From: Flavobacteriaceae bacterium MAR_2009_75
Lineage (GTDB): Bacteria; Bacteroidota; Bacteroidia; Flavobacteriales; Flavobacteriaceae
NCBI GenBank assembly: GCA_002813285.1
Contig: PHTZ01000001.1
Coordinates: 3,967,501 to 4,031,500 of the forward strand
DNA: 64,000 nt
Direction: 5' to 3'
Shown: positions 1 through 8,759 of the stretch, one piece after another
Position numbering within the stretch: position 1 is the first letter of the stretch
How the letters are laid out: each line of letters opens with the position of its first letter
Translations under genes and position numbers: made by a program
The notes under the pieces: model-generated
Databases searched by the model: none
What the model saw: the letters and a program-made list of their open reading frames with translations, nothing else
What the model was told of the DNA's origin: nothing

Positions 1-785
1 ACAAGGCCATCGTGGAGAACGCGGTGCGCATTGTCTATACCAGGGTGTTCGCCCCCTTGCGCAACAGCACCTTCCATAGTGTGGGCGAGATCAACTGGGC
101 CATCCTGGAACTGCTAAGGGTTCATAACAACGTTTCCTTCAGGGGAAGGGAATACTCCAGGTGTTCCCTGTTCCGGGAAGTGGAGGTGCCGGAGCTCGGT
201 CCCCTCCCCTTGAAACGGTATGAGATAAGATCTTATGCAGAGGGCACGGTCCACAAGAACAGCCATATCTACCTTGGCAGGGACAAGCACTACTACAGTG
301 TTCCATACAGGCACATCGGCAAGCAGGTGAATATCGTCTACACGGACAGCTTCGTGGAGATATACCACAGGCATGAACGTTTGGCCGTCCATGAAAGGAA
401 GAGGCAACGGTACGGCTACACCACCGCAGCGGAACATATGCCCTCCCACCACAGGTTCGTCAGCGAATGGAGCAGTGAGAAGTTCATCTCCTGGGCCGCC
501 AACATCGGCGAGAACTGCAAGGGGTACATCATCGGGATACTCGACAAGAAACAACATCCGGAACAATCCTACAAGTCCTGCATGGGCATACTGCACCTGG
601 CCAAGAAGGTCGGCAACCAACGGCTGGACAATGCCTGCAGGCGGGCATCGGACTATGGAGCCTATAATTACAGCATGGTGGAGCGGATACTGAAAAAAGG
701 GTGGGATACCCTGGAGGACGACCCGGAGGATACCTCCGAGGTCCCGGACCACGATAACATCAGGGGAGGAAACTATTATAAATGA
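1..785 (+). CDS. istA: IS21 transposase IstA, C-terminal part (5' end outside window)
   Basis: This is the C-terminal ~260 residues of an IS21 transposase. The reading frame is open to base 1 (KAIVENAVR precedes any start), so the gene begins outside the window and the GTG at 12 is not the true start. IstA is the DDE-type integrase that cuts and joins the ends of the element. The visible part carries the end of the integrase domain (VENAVRIVY, then FNELLAR-like INWAILELL) and the basic C-terminal domain (HYYSVPYRHIGKQV, ERLAVHERKRQRYGY) typical of the family. It overlaps istB by four bases (ATGA), the standard coupled arrangement. Confidence 0.93.
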   Translation, partial: KAIVENAVRIVYTRVFAPLRNSTFHSVGEINWAILELLRVHNNVSFRGREYSRCSLFREVEVPELGPLPLKRYEIRSYAEGTVHKNSHIYLGRDKHYYSVPYRHIGKQVNIVYTDSFVEIYHRHERLAVHERKRQRYGYTTAAEHMPSHHRFVSEWSSEKFISWAANIGENCKGYIIGILDKKQHPEQSYKSCMGILHLAKKVGNQRLDNACRRASDYGAYNYSMVERILKKGWDTLEDDPEDTSEVPDHDNIRGGNYYK

Positions 786-1537
786 CAAACATTAAAACAG
801 ACAACATGAACACAAAGACAATGGAACAGATGAAACAGCTCAGGCTCCACGGGATGCTCAGGGCCTTTGACACCAGCCTCTCGCCCGAGAGCATGGACTA
901 TACCAACGATGAACTGGTGGCCTATCTGGTACAGTCCGAATGGGACGATAGGCACAACCGCAAGATCGAGCGCCTGACAAAGGCCGCAAGGTTCAGGTAC
1001 GGTGCCGTTATGGAGGCAATCGATTACGGCCCCGGAAGGAACATAGACAGGAACAGGATACAACGCTACGCCTCCTGCGGATTTATACGCAAGGGTGAAA
1101 ATATGCTTGTCACGGGGAGCACCGGGGTCGGCAAGAGCTATCTGGCCTCCGCCATCGGGCACCAGGCCTGCTCAATGGGGTACAGGACCATGTACTTCAA
1201 CACGGCCAAGCTCTTTACCCTGCTCAAAACGTCAAAGGCGGACGGGTCTTATCTAAAATTCATTGGAAAGCTTGAAAAACAGGACCTGCTCATACTCGAT
1301 GACTTTGGCCTAAAACCGTTGGACAACATCAACAGGCACTCTTTGATGGAGATCATAGAGGACAGGCACGGCAAAAGGTCCACCATCATAGCCTCACAAC
1401 TGCCCGTGGAGGCATGGCACGATGTCATCGGGGAAAAAACAATCGCCGATGCCATCCTTGACCGTTTGGTTCACTCGGCCCATAGGATCGACATAAAAGG
1501 GGAATCAATGAGAAAAAAAATTAAAAATAAACGTTAA
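782..1537 (+). CDS. istB: IS21 transposition helper ATPase IstB
   Basis: IstB is the AAA+ ATPase that assists IstA in target capture and strand transfer. The 251-residue product has the usual full length. Walker A is GSTGVGKS at residues 112-119, Walker B is LLILDDFG around residue 170, and the C-terminal part carries the conserved IADAILDRLVHSAHRI block. The ATG overlaps the istA stop as ATGA, implying translational coupling. The C-terminus is lysine/arginine rich. The gene appears intact, so it could be functional if the left part of the element is also intact. Confidence 0.97.
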   Translation: MTNIKTDNMNTKTMEQMKQLRLHGMLRAFDTSLSPESMDYTNDELVAYLVQSEWDDRHNRKIERLTKAARFRYGAVMEAIDYGPGRNIDRNRIQRYASCGFIRKGENMLVTGSTGVGKSYLASAIGHQACSMGYRTMYFNTAKLFTLLKTSKADGSYLKFIGKLEKQDLLILDDFGLKPLDNINRHSLMEIIEDRHGKRSTIIASQLPVEAWHDVIGEKTIADAILDRLVHSAHRIDIKGESMRKKIKNKR

Positions 1538-1573
1538 CTTCAGCACCAAAATGAGTCGATCTTGTGCACTTGA

Positions 1574-2338
1574 TTTGCACTGCTCACTTTCATCCGCCGA
1601 AGGTGGTATACATTGACCGCCCTATCCACTTTTACCAGAATAATTGCAGATTGGGAAATATCAATTAAGGATAACAGTGTTGTGGGACGAAATAAGTCTA
1701 ACCCTAACAAATTGAATTATTTGAAAGATGATAGAACTTGTAAAATAATCGGATGTGGGAATCAAATTAATGTGAGAAGGACTTCCGGTTTATGTAACAA
1801 TCATCTTAATCATGAACATGATTTGTTATTAGAATTAAAATATAATGGAGTAATTAAAGGAGCTCCTACACACAAAGAAATAATTGATGCACTCGTTAAA
1901 TGGTCAATTACCAGAAACTATAATTTAATACCCCTATTCTCAAGCTTGTCATTTAATGTCTTGGGTAATATCCCTGATGTGACAACATTAGCAGAAAAAG
2001 TGATTCATTTGGGCATACCAGCATTACTTGATTTAGAAGATATTTTTGATAATCTAATAGAAGTCATAGAGAATTTTTTTCCTAAGGAAAATAATTCCTC
2101 TTTTCAACCATTGATAACACCTAAAGGTGATTTTCCAGTAATTGTACTTGCTCATATTTATGTTGGACTATTGTTATGTGAGGAGTCAAACAGAGGCGAT
2201 AGGTGGTTTTGTAGAATGGTTAGAAAAGATGAATCAAGAACTACACAGTCAGGTGCAGGTATGTCCATAGGCTATTTTGCAAAGAAGACTTTCCCATGGG
2301 GCGTTGAAATGAAAGATGAGGTATTGTATCGATTATAA
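1574..2338 (+). pseudogene. 5'-truncated gene with a zinc-binding motif, broken by the IS21 element
   Basis: The frame is open from 1574, inside the presumed IS end, to the stop at 2338. It contains no ATG until far downstream (residue Met near 2260); the only early start is a TTG at 1613. The simplest reading is that the IS21 insertion removed the true 5' end. Visible near the start is a C-x4-C-x12-C-x3-H cluster (CKIIGC ... LCNNH) resembling the small zinc fingers often attached to HNH or phage/defence proteins. The rest is not recognised. Codon use is AT-rich like the following SIR2 and HerA genes, so it may have been part of the same island. A function cannot be named. Confidence 0.6.
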
Positions 2339-2704
2339 AAACTTTTCAGCGCTACAATATGGCATTGAAAATGATGTGATAGGTTTAGTTCCTTCATAAA
2401 AGTTTTTGCTACAAATGTTAATGACCAATAGTATAAGGTATACAAGAGCTCCACTATTGCATTAAATTCCTTAGGAATAAACTCTATTCCTTCGAAAAGA
2501 CATAGACGAATAGGGCGATGTGTGTGAAATGGTATTTTACTACAATTTTATGGTTTCTTGTACCAATACGTAACTTATTACTTGTTAAAATTTGATATAT
2601 TTGGTTGAAACTTCAGTGATTTAAAATCCCCAAATAGGTGAGATATTGATTTGTTAATTAAATGGATACTAGATGTCTATCAAATCTAGTTATACCCCAC
2701 AAAT
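2339..2704. other. AT-rich spacer upstream of the SIR2-HerA operon
   Basis: There is no credible coding sequence here; the short reverse frame at 2272-2454 overlaps the preceding gene and has no recognisable features. The spacer presumably holds the promoter of the SIR2-HerA operon. I could not identify a convincing TAnnTTTG box. Confidence 0.5.
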
Positions 2705-3955
2705 ATGAAATATATATACTTAAACGGTAAAAAATCCGTAGCATTAAGTTTTAAGAATGGGACTGAGGAAGTCGAGAATGTTTTTATTGATGGAAAGATT
2801 CATGATTTTAAGAATGAAGATAATCCAAATAAAATGGCCTATTCATTAGCCGCTAAGCGAAAAATGTATGAGCAATTCTTAAACCATCAATTTGAGAACT
2901 TAAATATTCTTACAGGAGCGGGGTCATCCGTAAATATTGGAAAAGGGAATAAAGGAAGATTGTTATCTCAGTTATGGGATGATGTTTCAGCGTCTCTTAC
3001 AGAACCGATTTTAAACAAATTTTGCGAATTAGTTCATTATACGGATAAAGAGCAAAATGGAGAATACACTAAAAACCTAGAAAAATTACTTTCAATTGCT
3101 AATGTGGCCAAAGATTATGTTGTCGACACACCACCACAAGAGGAAGAGGATGGTTATGAGGTAATAAAAATCCCCGATATCATAACCAAAATTGAAGAGA
3201 TAATTAGGGACAAATGCTCACTAGATTTACCCGAAAATAGTCCCCATAAAGATTTCTTAGAAAAAATTACCAAAAGAAAAGTAACTGCACCCAGAGTGAA
3301 AATATTTACATTGAATTATGATACTTTTTTTGAACAAGCAGGCAGGAGAAGTAATTATACCATTATTGATGGTTTCGCTTTTTCCCTACCTCGGTCATTT
3401 AGTGGTCGAAACTTTGATATCGATATTGTTTCAAGAAATTCTAGTAGGGTAAAAGAGGAAGATAACTTTATTCAAAAGGTTTTTCACTTATATAAACCTC
3501 ATGGTTCAATTGATTGGGAAAGAGATGGTGATAACATCTATCAAAAGGCAGGAGTCAAATTCCCACTAATGATTTTTCCAAAAGATAGTAAGTATGAAAG
3601 TTCATATGACCAACCTTATTTTGAAATGATGTCTCGATTTCAACAATCCCTAAGAGATGAGAATGTACTTTTAATATGCATTGGATTTAGTTTTAGTGAC
3701 AAACACATTGTTACCGCAATAATTGAGGCTCTAGAACAGAATCCAAGTTTTCAGTTATTTGTGGCAAATAAAGGAATTGACGAAACATCGGATAATTTCA
3801 AACCCTTCTTTGAAGCAGCTAAGAAGTATAATAACATTGCGCTAGTAGATGAAGAATTCTTAGAGTTTGCGAAATACTTTCCTGATTTACGATCTTACAA
3901 CCATGAGGATGATAAAAAGATTATAGTAAAAAGTAATTCCGAACCTAATGAATAA
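2705..3955 (+). CDS. SIR2-family NADase effector of a SIR2-HerA defence system
   Basis: The 416-residue product has the SIR2-like fold used by prokaryotic defence NADases. The nucleotide-binding GAGSS motif is at residues 71-75. The LNYDT motif (Asn204, Asp206) and the KPHGS motif with the probable catalytic His266 follow, and GFSFSDKHI is near the C-terminus. These are the conserved elements of the SIR2_2-type domain. Members deplete NAD+ during phage infection. The gene overlaps the downstream HerA gene by 8 bp, so the two are coupled and their products very likely form a complex. A short N-terminal beta-rich extension (residues 1-60) precedes the SIR2 domain. The start is the ATG at 2705; no strong Shine-Dalgarno is seen, as is usual in this phylum. 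A role in protein deacetylation is unlikely because the classical sirtuin zinc module is absent. Confidence 0.88.
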   Translation: MKYIYLNGKKSVALSFKNGTEEVENVFIDGKIHDFKNEDNPNKMAYSLAAKRKMYEQFLNHQFENLNILTGAGSSVNIGKGNKGRLLSQLWDDVSASLTEPILNKFCELVHYTDKEQNGEYTKNLEKLLSIANVAKDYVVDTPPQEEEDGYEVIKIPDIITKIEEIIRDKCSLDLPENSPHKDFLEKITKRKVTAPRVKIFTLNYDTFFEQAGRRSNYTIIDGFAFSLPRSFSGRNFDIDIVSRNSSRVKEEDNFIQKVFHLYKPHGSIDWERDGDNIYQKAGVKFPLMIFPKDSKYESSYDQPYFEMMSRFQQSLRDENVLLICIGFSFSDKHIVTAIIEALEQNPSFQLFVANKGIDETSDNFKPFFEAAKKYNNIALVDEEFLEFAKYFPDLRSYNHEDDKKIIVKSNSEPNE

Positions 3956-5756
3956 TAGCCCTTTTAATCATACACACTTCATTGGTTATATAAATCAAGT
4001 TACACCCCAGTTTGTAAAGGTCCATTTTCCGTCTTCAGTTTTAATGAAGACTTTTTCATTCTATGGGGAACAACTAAAAGGAGGGTTAGTTGGAAATTAT
4101 GTGGTTATCGAAGGTGATCAATTTGGGTTTTTAGGTAAAATATTGGAATTAACTCTTCCGGAGAAAGAGCGTCTCGAACTTAGCGAAAAATCATTTAATA
4201 CTAAAGAGTTTCATCCCACAGGAAAGATTGAAATCTTACTTTCTTTTGAATTGTTCGATCCATCAAAAATTGATAAAGGATTAAATTCCCTACCCGTAAT
4301 TGGAGCCAAAGTCTTTATTTGTTCATCCGAATTTATCAAGGGATATTTTAAAAGATTTGGAGTGAAAAAGGAGCATGAGGATACGGCACCAGTCATTGAA
4401 TTTGGTCATCTGACATACGATAAATCAACTAGTGTCGAACTTTCTCAACAGGCAATTTTCGGAAGACATTGTGCGATAGTTGGAACCACAGGTGGAGGCA
4501 AAAGTTACACACTATCTAAATTAATTGAAGGAGTAGTTTTAAATAATGGAAAAACAATTTTAATTGATGCCACGGGGGAATATAACACTCATGATGATGA
4601 AAAATACTCTTTCGATTCGGCGAAATTGTCTGATAACTCATTCTTTCATTATACAAATTTAACCGTAGGAGATCTATTTGTTCTATTGCGACCATCTGGC
4701 CAAGTTCAAGCACCAAAATTAATGGAGGCTATTAAGTCATTGAAAGTATTGAAAATGCTAGAACAGCATAAAGATGATGACGACAAGATTACGGCAAATG
4801 CAGATGGCACATATTCAATTTTAATAAACCCACAAACAGGTCTTCAGGAAATTATAGTAACGAACGCTAGCACAATTGTTAAACAAGGTAATATCATGAG
4901 GCCGTTTAACAGAATTTATAATAAGTACATTGGGGAGATAGAAAATATAGATTCTGACTTCGATATTAAGGCTCTCTCCAACCAAATTGTTCGTGAATGC
5001 ATTTGGGATGTAGACAGAAATGACTATAAGAAATGGGGCGGTCGCAATGACGCTCATCTCAACAACTGCATTAGTCTTATTTTGAGAGTTAATAATCTTA
5101 TAAATAATCCGTTGTTTGATAATATTTTTGGTTTCAAAAAGTCTAAAAACGCTAACGGGGAACTAACGAAACATATTATCGACTTTCTTTCAAGTGAAAA
5201 GAACCTATTGAGAATAGGCTTCGAAAAAGTTGGCTTCGATTTTCAAGCAAGAGAAATTGTAGCAAACTCAATTGGTAAATTTCTTTTAGAAAAAGCCAGA
5301 AAAGGTGATTTTTTAGATACTCCACTAATTCTTTTTGTTGATGAGGCACATCAATATCTAAATAAAGGTGTCAGGGATGAATATTTCGAATTAACTCAGC
5401 TGAATTCCTTTGATTCTATTGCCAAAGAATGTAGAAAACATGGGTTATTTCTTGGTATTGCTACTCAAATGCCACGGGATATTCCTACAGGAACGTTAAG
5501 CCAAATAGGGACATTTATTGTGCATCGGTTGATTAATCATTTTGACAAAGAATCTATAGCCAATGCTAGTTCCTCTGCTAACAAGAGCACTTTAGATTTT
5601 TTGCCCGTACTTGGGGCTGGAGAGGCTATTTTGATGGGTGTTGATTTTCCCATGCCTGTAATGTTAAAAGTGATTATGCCGAACATAAAACCGGATTCGG
5701 ATACCCCATTATTTAAAAATGTAATTCTCGAACCAACAAGCCAAGAGGAGGAATAG
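3948..5756 (+). CDS. HerA-type hexameric ATPase, partner of SIR2
   Basis: The product is a 602-residue HerA/FtsK-clade ATPase. An N-terminal HAS-barrel-like region (residues 1-150) is followed by Walker A GTTGGGKS at 179-186. Walker B is LILFVDEAH at 460-468 with the catalytic Asp465/Glu466, and the C-terminal part contains a TQMPRD sensor-like segment. In known SIR2-HerA (Nezha-type) systems the HerA hexamer assembles with SIR2 to give a supramolecular NADase/nuclease machine that aborts phage infection. Here no NurA nuclease gene is adjacent, which separates it from the DNA-repair HerA-NurA pair and supports the defence assignment. It starts inside the SIR2 gene (overlap 3948-3955). Confidence 0.88.
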   Translation: MNNSPFNHTHFIGYINQVTPQFVKVHFPSSVLMKTFSFYGEQLKGGLVGNYVVIEGDQFGFLGKILELTLPEKERLELSEKSFNTKEFHPTGKIEILLSFELFDPSKIDKGLNSLPVIGAKVFICSSEFIKGYFKRFGVKKEHEDTAPVIEFGHLTYDKSTSVELSQQAIFGRHCAIVGTTGGGKSYTLSKLIEGVVLNNGKTILIDATGEYNTHDDEKYSFDSAKLSDNSFFHYTNLTVGDLFVLLRPSGQVQAPKLMEAIKSLKVLKMLEQHKDDDDKITANADGTYSILINPQTGLQEIIVTNASTIVKQGNIMRPFNRIYNKYIGEIENIDSDFDIKALSNQIVRECIWDVDRNDYKKWGGRNDAHLNNCISLILRVNNLINNPLFDNIFGFKKSKNANGELTKHIIDFLSSEKNLLRIGFEKVGFDFQAREIVANSIGKFLLEKARKGDFLDTPLILFVDEAHQYLNKGVRDEYFELTQLNSFDSIAKECRKHGLFLGIATQMPRDIPTGTLSQIGTFIVHRLINHFDKESIANASSSANKSTLDFLPVLGAGEAILMGVDFPMPVMLKVIMPNIKPDSDTPLFKNVILEPTSQEEE

Positions 5757-6241
5757 ACGTTGCCAATAAACGAATGCAGTTAACATCTTAGACGCTGAGT
5801 TTTCAGAATCAGCCGATGCTCCAATACAATTTAAATTACTTGACATTATAGTCAAAAAGCTTTGATAGTAAAAAATTTGCCAAATTACCCGTGATTCATT
5901 TTATCTCTCAAGATGAACAAGGATTTAGAATGAAATAAAATTTTAATAGTCATCCAAACCCCTGCGGAAGTCGCACAAACCTTCCACTTCAATCCTCCAC
6001 GAGCGGACACGCTCCGCTGGTCCGCACGGGAAGTCTTTCCGTTCCGGCCTACCTGCCTGTGGCAGGTTTTCACGACATCCTCGGAGCCGCGCGAAAGAAC
6101 AAGCGGCGAAAAGCCGCTTGACCTTTCTTCTCCCTGCCCACAACGATTTGGGACACTTCTGTCCAATTTATGACCCCTGACATCGAAAATGAAAAGCAGT
6201 ATAGTTTCTTTTAACTATCTTGAAATCAAGAGCTAGGAGCA
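5757..6241. other. Intergenic region between the defence operon and the mobilization module
   Basis: The first ~180 bp are AT-rich with no recognisable gene. The central part (about 5955-6165) is an abrupt GC-rich island with several hairpins, described separately. Reverse-strand frames across the island (5885-6166, 5943-6143) look like by-products of its composition and are not called. Confidence 0.6.
5955..6165. repeat. GC-rich island with four consecutive hairpins
   Basis: Four inverted repeats follow each other within ~165 bp. GCGGAC 6003-6008 pairs with GTCCGC 6020-6025. ACCTGCC 6051-6057 pairs with GGCAGGT 6061-6067 (3-base loop). CAAGCGGC 6100-6107 pairs with GCCGCTTG 6113-6120 (8-bp stem, 5-base loop). 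GGACA 6151-6155 pairs with TGTCC 6160-6164. The island is far richer in G+C than its flanks. It could be a structured RNA, a miniature repeat element or the relic of another mobile element. No poly-T tract follows the stems, so simple termination is unlikely. Confidence 0.55.
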
Positions 6242-6913
6242 TTGAAAAAGCTAATTGATAATATCGCCAATTGGTTGGTTGGCCTTAAAGAAAGGAAAGA
6301 CACGATCGACCAAGACACTACCACTTTTCTAAAAAGAGGCAATAATTTCTTGCTCGTTTGGAGCCTGTTTTTTGGAAGTATATTCATTTATTTTTCAGTC
6401 GACCTATATCTTAAGGACGGAAAGTTGTTGTCTTCCTTAATCCCATTATTGCTGTTTGTTCTAATATTATTTGTAGGCGTGATATCCGACGCTTATAGGA
6501 AAAAACTAAAGCAGCGGAACCGAAACACTAGAATGAAATTGGTCGGGTTCAATATGGATTTCAACGAACGCATTCTTGAAAGGATTTTTAACCCTTTGAT
6601 ACGGTATGAATATTTGGACGAGAACCTGACCACTTTCGGGCATTTTCATGATGTCATGGTCCTTGATTTCGACGAGCACGTATCGGTTTTACATTTTAGC
6701 TGTACACAGGCTGAGTTGAAATATATACTGGAAAAGTTCAAACCGTTCAAAAAAGGGTTGGGTCTGGCTGCATTCGAACGCTCCGGGAAAATCTACAACA
6801 AGGGTAAATTGATTTCCGCAGAAAGCCTATCAAAGAGTTACAACAAAAACCCTCCGACAAAGGAATTCGAAAACCTTATCGATTCTTTCTTTGACTTTTT
6901 GGGGGATATTTAA
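6242..6913 (+). CDS. Two-TM hypothetical protein at the head of the mobilization module
   Basis: The family is not recognised. The product (223 residues) has a cytoplasmic N-terminal segment, two hydrophobic helices (about residues 37-55 and 64-82) and a soluble C-terminal domain of ~130 residues. The frame has no early ATG; the only reasonable start is the TTG at 6242, with AGGAG at 6235-6239 very close upstream. An in-frame stop at 6221 limits extension. Its position before the HTH and mobilization genes suggests membership of the mobile module, perhaps in entry exclusion or membrane attachment, but this is inference from position only. Confidence 0.6.
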   Translation: MKKLIDNIANWLVGLKERKDTIDQDTTTFLKRGNNFLLVWSLFFGSIFIYFSVDLYLKDGKLLSSLIPLLLFVLILFVGVISDAYRKKLKQRNRNTRMKLVGFNMDFNERILERIFNPLIRYEYLDENLTTFGHFHDVMVLDFDEHVSVLHFSCTQAELKYILEKFKPFKKGLGLAAFERSGKIYNKGKLISAESLSKSYNKNPPTKEFENLIDSFFDFLGDI

Positions 6914-7032
6914 AAAAACTTAGGGGGAGACTTCCCCTTTTTGCCCTTCCATCTGCTTTCATCCGTTTACATTGCATCGCACATTTGTAACACAAGCTAC
7001 CAACCTTACGGTCGCTATTTAAAGCATGTAAT

Positions 7033-7326
7033 ATGGAAACGGAAAACGATATGGTGGAAATCCTGAAAGAGATCAAGGGGCTTCTTTCCCATCAAAAGAA
7101 AGTGATGAACGTAGATGACCTTGTTGCCTATACAGGACTCTCAAAAAGCAAGATCTACAAGCTGACACAATTGCGCTTGATTCCTATGGGCGGCAACAAA
7201 CACATCCGCCAGAAATTCTTCAATAAGGATATTATCGATGCATGGCTGATGGGAGAACCCAATCTATCCGATGACTATTTGGAAAGGGAATTCGATAAAC
7301 AACTTTCCGATAATAAAGAAGAATAA
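7033..7326 (+). CDS. Excisionase-like helix-turn-helix protein
   Basis: A 97-residue protein with a winged HTH of the MerR/excisionase type in the middle (MNVDDLVAYTGLSKSKIYKLTQLRLIP, about residues 25-51), preceded by a short amphipathic helix and followed by an acidic tail. Small proteins of this kind accompany Bacteroidota mobilizable and conjugative elements and act as excision factors or regulators of mobilization genes. It lies 266 bp before mobC, with the oriT candidate in between. The ATG at 7033 is a clear start. Whether it is a recombination directionality factor or a transcription regulator cannot be decided from sequence. Confidence 0.75.
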   Translation: METENDMVEILKEIKGLLSHQKKVMNVDDLVAYTGLSKSKIYKLTQLRLIPMGGNKHIRQKFFNKDIIDAWLMGEPNLSDDYLEREFDKQLSDNKEE

Positions 7327-7437
7327 TAAAGTGAAATGTACTGAATAATTATAACACTATGAATATAGGATGTATGTGGATAGGGAGAAAAAAGAGAAAC
7401 GAGGACATTTCTCCTTAAATCCGTCTGAGTAAGAATT

Positions 7438-7492
7438 CGAGATGTGTCATTGTCATGACAAATCTCGCTTTTGCTCCCGTTGGTCGCAAAAG
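7438..7492 (+). other. Candidate transfer origin (oriT): two adjacent inverted repeats
   Basis: The first repeat has 13-base arms with one internal mismatch: CGAGAT-G-TGTCAT (7438-7450) and ATGACA-A-ATCTCG (7455-7467), with loop TGTC. The second follows directly: CTTTTGC 7468-7474 with GCAAAAG 7486-7492 and an 11-base loop. The pair lies 100-155 bp upstream of mobC and the relaxase gene. Relaxases usually nick next to such repeats immediately upstream of their own operon. The nick position itself cannot be read. Confidence 0.55.
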
Positions 7493-7592
7493 GGTAGGAA
7501 CTGTTAACCGTGTTTTCGATGTGTGATTTAGAAGAAAGTTTATTGATGTGATTATAGTGAAAATTTACTATTCCAATTAAGAAAAATAAAAA

Positions 7593-7889
7593 GTGAAAAG
7601 AGAGTTCGTACAATTTCGATGTTCCATTTATGAAAAAAAACTGCTTAAGGTCAAAGCCGATAAGAGCGGACTTTCCATAAGTGAATATTGTCGTCGTGCA
7701 GCATTCGACGATAGGATTATCGAGCGTTTGACCAAGGAACAGATAGAAATGTACAAGATGCTGAACAAGTATGAACTCAACTTCAAGCGCATCGGTAACA
7801 TGTTCCGAAAGCGCGATCCGAAACTGGCCGATGAAGTGGTTCAGTTGGCCAACGAGATACGCAAACATCTAATGGGTTTCAGAAAATGA
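7593..7889 (+). CDS. mobC: Relaxosome accessory protein MobC
   Basis: This 98-residue basic protein has a ribbon-helix-helix-like N-terminus (FVQFRCSIYEKKLLKVKADKS) followed by SISEYCRRAAF and a helical C-terminus (NELNFKRIGNMF-like, ELNFKRIGNMFRK) characteristic of the Bacteroidota MobC/plasmid mobilization family. MobC binds near the nick site and helps the relaxase melt DNA. The start is a GTG at 7593. The stop overlaps the start of the relaxase gene (ATGA at 7886-7889), so the two proteins are made in a fixed ratio. The neighbouring inverted repeats fit its role. Confidence 0.88.
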   Translation: MKREFVQFRCSIYEKKLLKVKADKSGLSISEYCRRAAFDDRIIERLTKEQIEMYKMLNKYELNFKRIGNMFRKRDPKLADEVVQLANEIRKHLMGFRK

Positions 7890-8755
7890 TAGGCCTCGGA
7901 AAATCCATATCACACACAGGAGCATCCATGGGCTACGGATGGGACCAAGAAAAGGATGCCGAAGTAGTGTATCGCCAGCATCTGTCGGGTGATAACCCTA
8001 AGGAAATTACACAGGAATTCAAGGTCATACAATCGCAAAACCACAAGTGCAAAAAGAACACCTTGAGTTTTGTACTGAGTCCCACCATAGAAGATGGCCG
8101 GGAATTGAAGGAAAAGGAACTAAGGGAAATCACGGAACGATTCGTCAAGGAAATGAGATTACAGGAACGACAGGCCATTGCATTCGTGCATCGGAACATG
8201 AGCCACGTACATATCCACCTATACGTGAACCGGATAAACTTTCAGGGAAAAGCATATAAGGACAACTACATCGGAAAACGGAGCCAACTCGCCGCCGAAA
8301 ATGTGGCGAGGCAAATGGGCATGACAACGGTAAGGGAGGTTCAACAACAAAAACTGGATAGGGTCAAGGATATAAGAGCGGAAGTAAAACAAATCCATGA
8401 AAAAGTCATGACCGAAATGAGGCCAAAGGATTTTAACCAGTATATCAAGTGTATGAAGCAACGGGATGTAGAAGTCGTTCCGAGCATCAACAAACAGAAC
8501 CAACTTCAGGGTTTTCGATTCGCGTATAAGGGAGAAAGCCTAAAAGGAAGCCATGTACACCGCTCCATGTCCATGGGGAGAATAGCCGAGCGGATTGGGA
8601 TGGATAGAACGGTAGCCCAAAAAATAGCTAGGGAAAGCACAATGAACTTGCTTGGAAAGACCGTAGGGGTGTCGCCGAACTTGGCAGCGACCCTAGCAAA
8701 GAAGGCCATCAAAATGGCCGTCAAAAAATCGATTGGATTAGGAATGGAAATGTAA
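7886..8755 (+). CDS. Relaxase/mobilization nuclease (MobA/VirD2 type)
   Basis: The 289-residue protein carries the relaxase histidine motif HRNMSHVHIHLYVNR at residues 102-116, with His107, His109 and His111 as the likely metal ligands, and an N-terminal KSISHTGASMGY segment that could contain motif I. Relaxases nick the transferred strand at oriT and stay covalently bound through a tyrosine. The domain matches the short relaxases of Bacteroidota mobilizable elements; there is no helicase domain, as expected for elements that use a host or helper plasmid machinery. It is coupled to mobC by a 4-base overlap and precedes the next gene by 4 bp. Confidence 0.9.
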   Translation: MIGLGKSISHTGASMGYGWDQEKDAEVVYRQHLSGDNPKEITQEFKVIQSQNHKCKKNTLSFVLSPTIEDGRELKEKELREITERFVKEMRLQERQAIAFVHRNMSHVHIHLYVNRINFQGKAYKDNYIGKRSQLAAENVARQMGMTTVREVQQQKLDRVKDIRAEVKQIHEKVMTEMRPKDFNQYIKCMKQRDVEVVPSINKQNQLQGFRFAYKGESLKGSHVHRSMSMGRIAERIGMDRTVAQKIARESTMNLLGKTVGVSPNLAATLAKKAIKMAVKKSIGLGMEM

Positions 8756-8759
8756 TACT

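Larger units (their letters stand above)
1..1610 (+). mobile_element. IS21-family insertion sequence, 3' part
   Basis: The element is represented by the end of istA and a complete istB; its left part lies outside the window. Base composition is clearly richer in G+C than the AT-rich genes that follow, which fits a mobile origin. Downstream of istB is an inverted repeat (GTGCA at 1564-1568 and TGCAC at 1576-1580). A sharp switch to AT-rich sequence follows near 1610, so I place the right end around there. The exact terminus cannot be fixed without a second copy or an empty site. Confidence 0.8.

Noticed and set aside
114-788. Long reverse frame across the istA remnant
   Set aside because: It is the antisense of a well-supported transposase and has no family motif.
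5885-6166. Reverse frames over the GC-rich island
   Set aside because: Composition-driven frames; hairpins fall inside them and no domain is recognisable.
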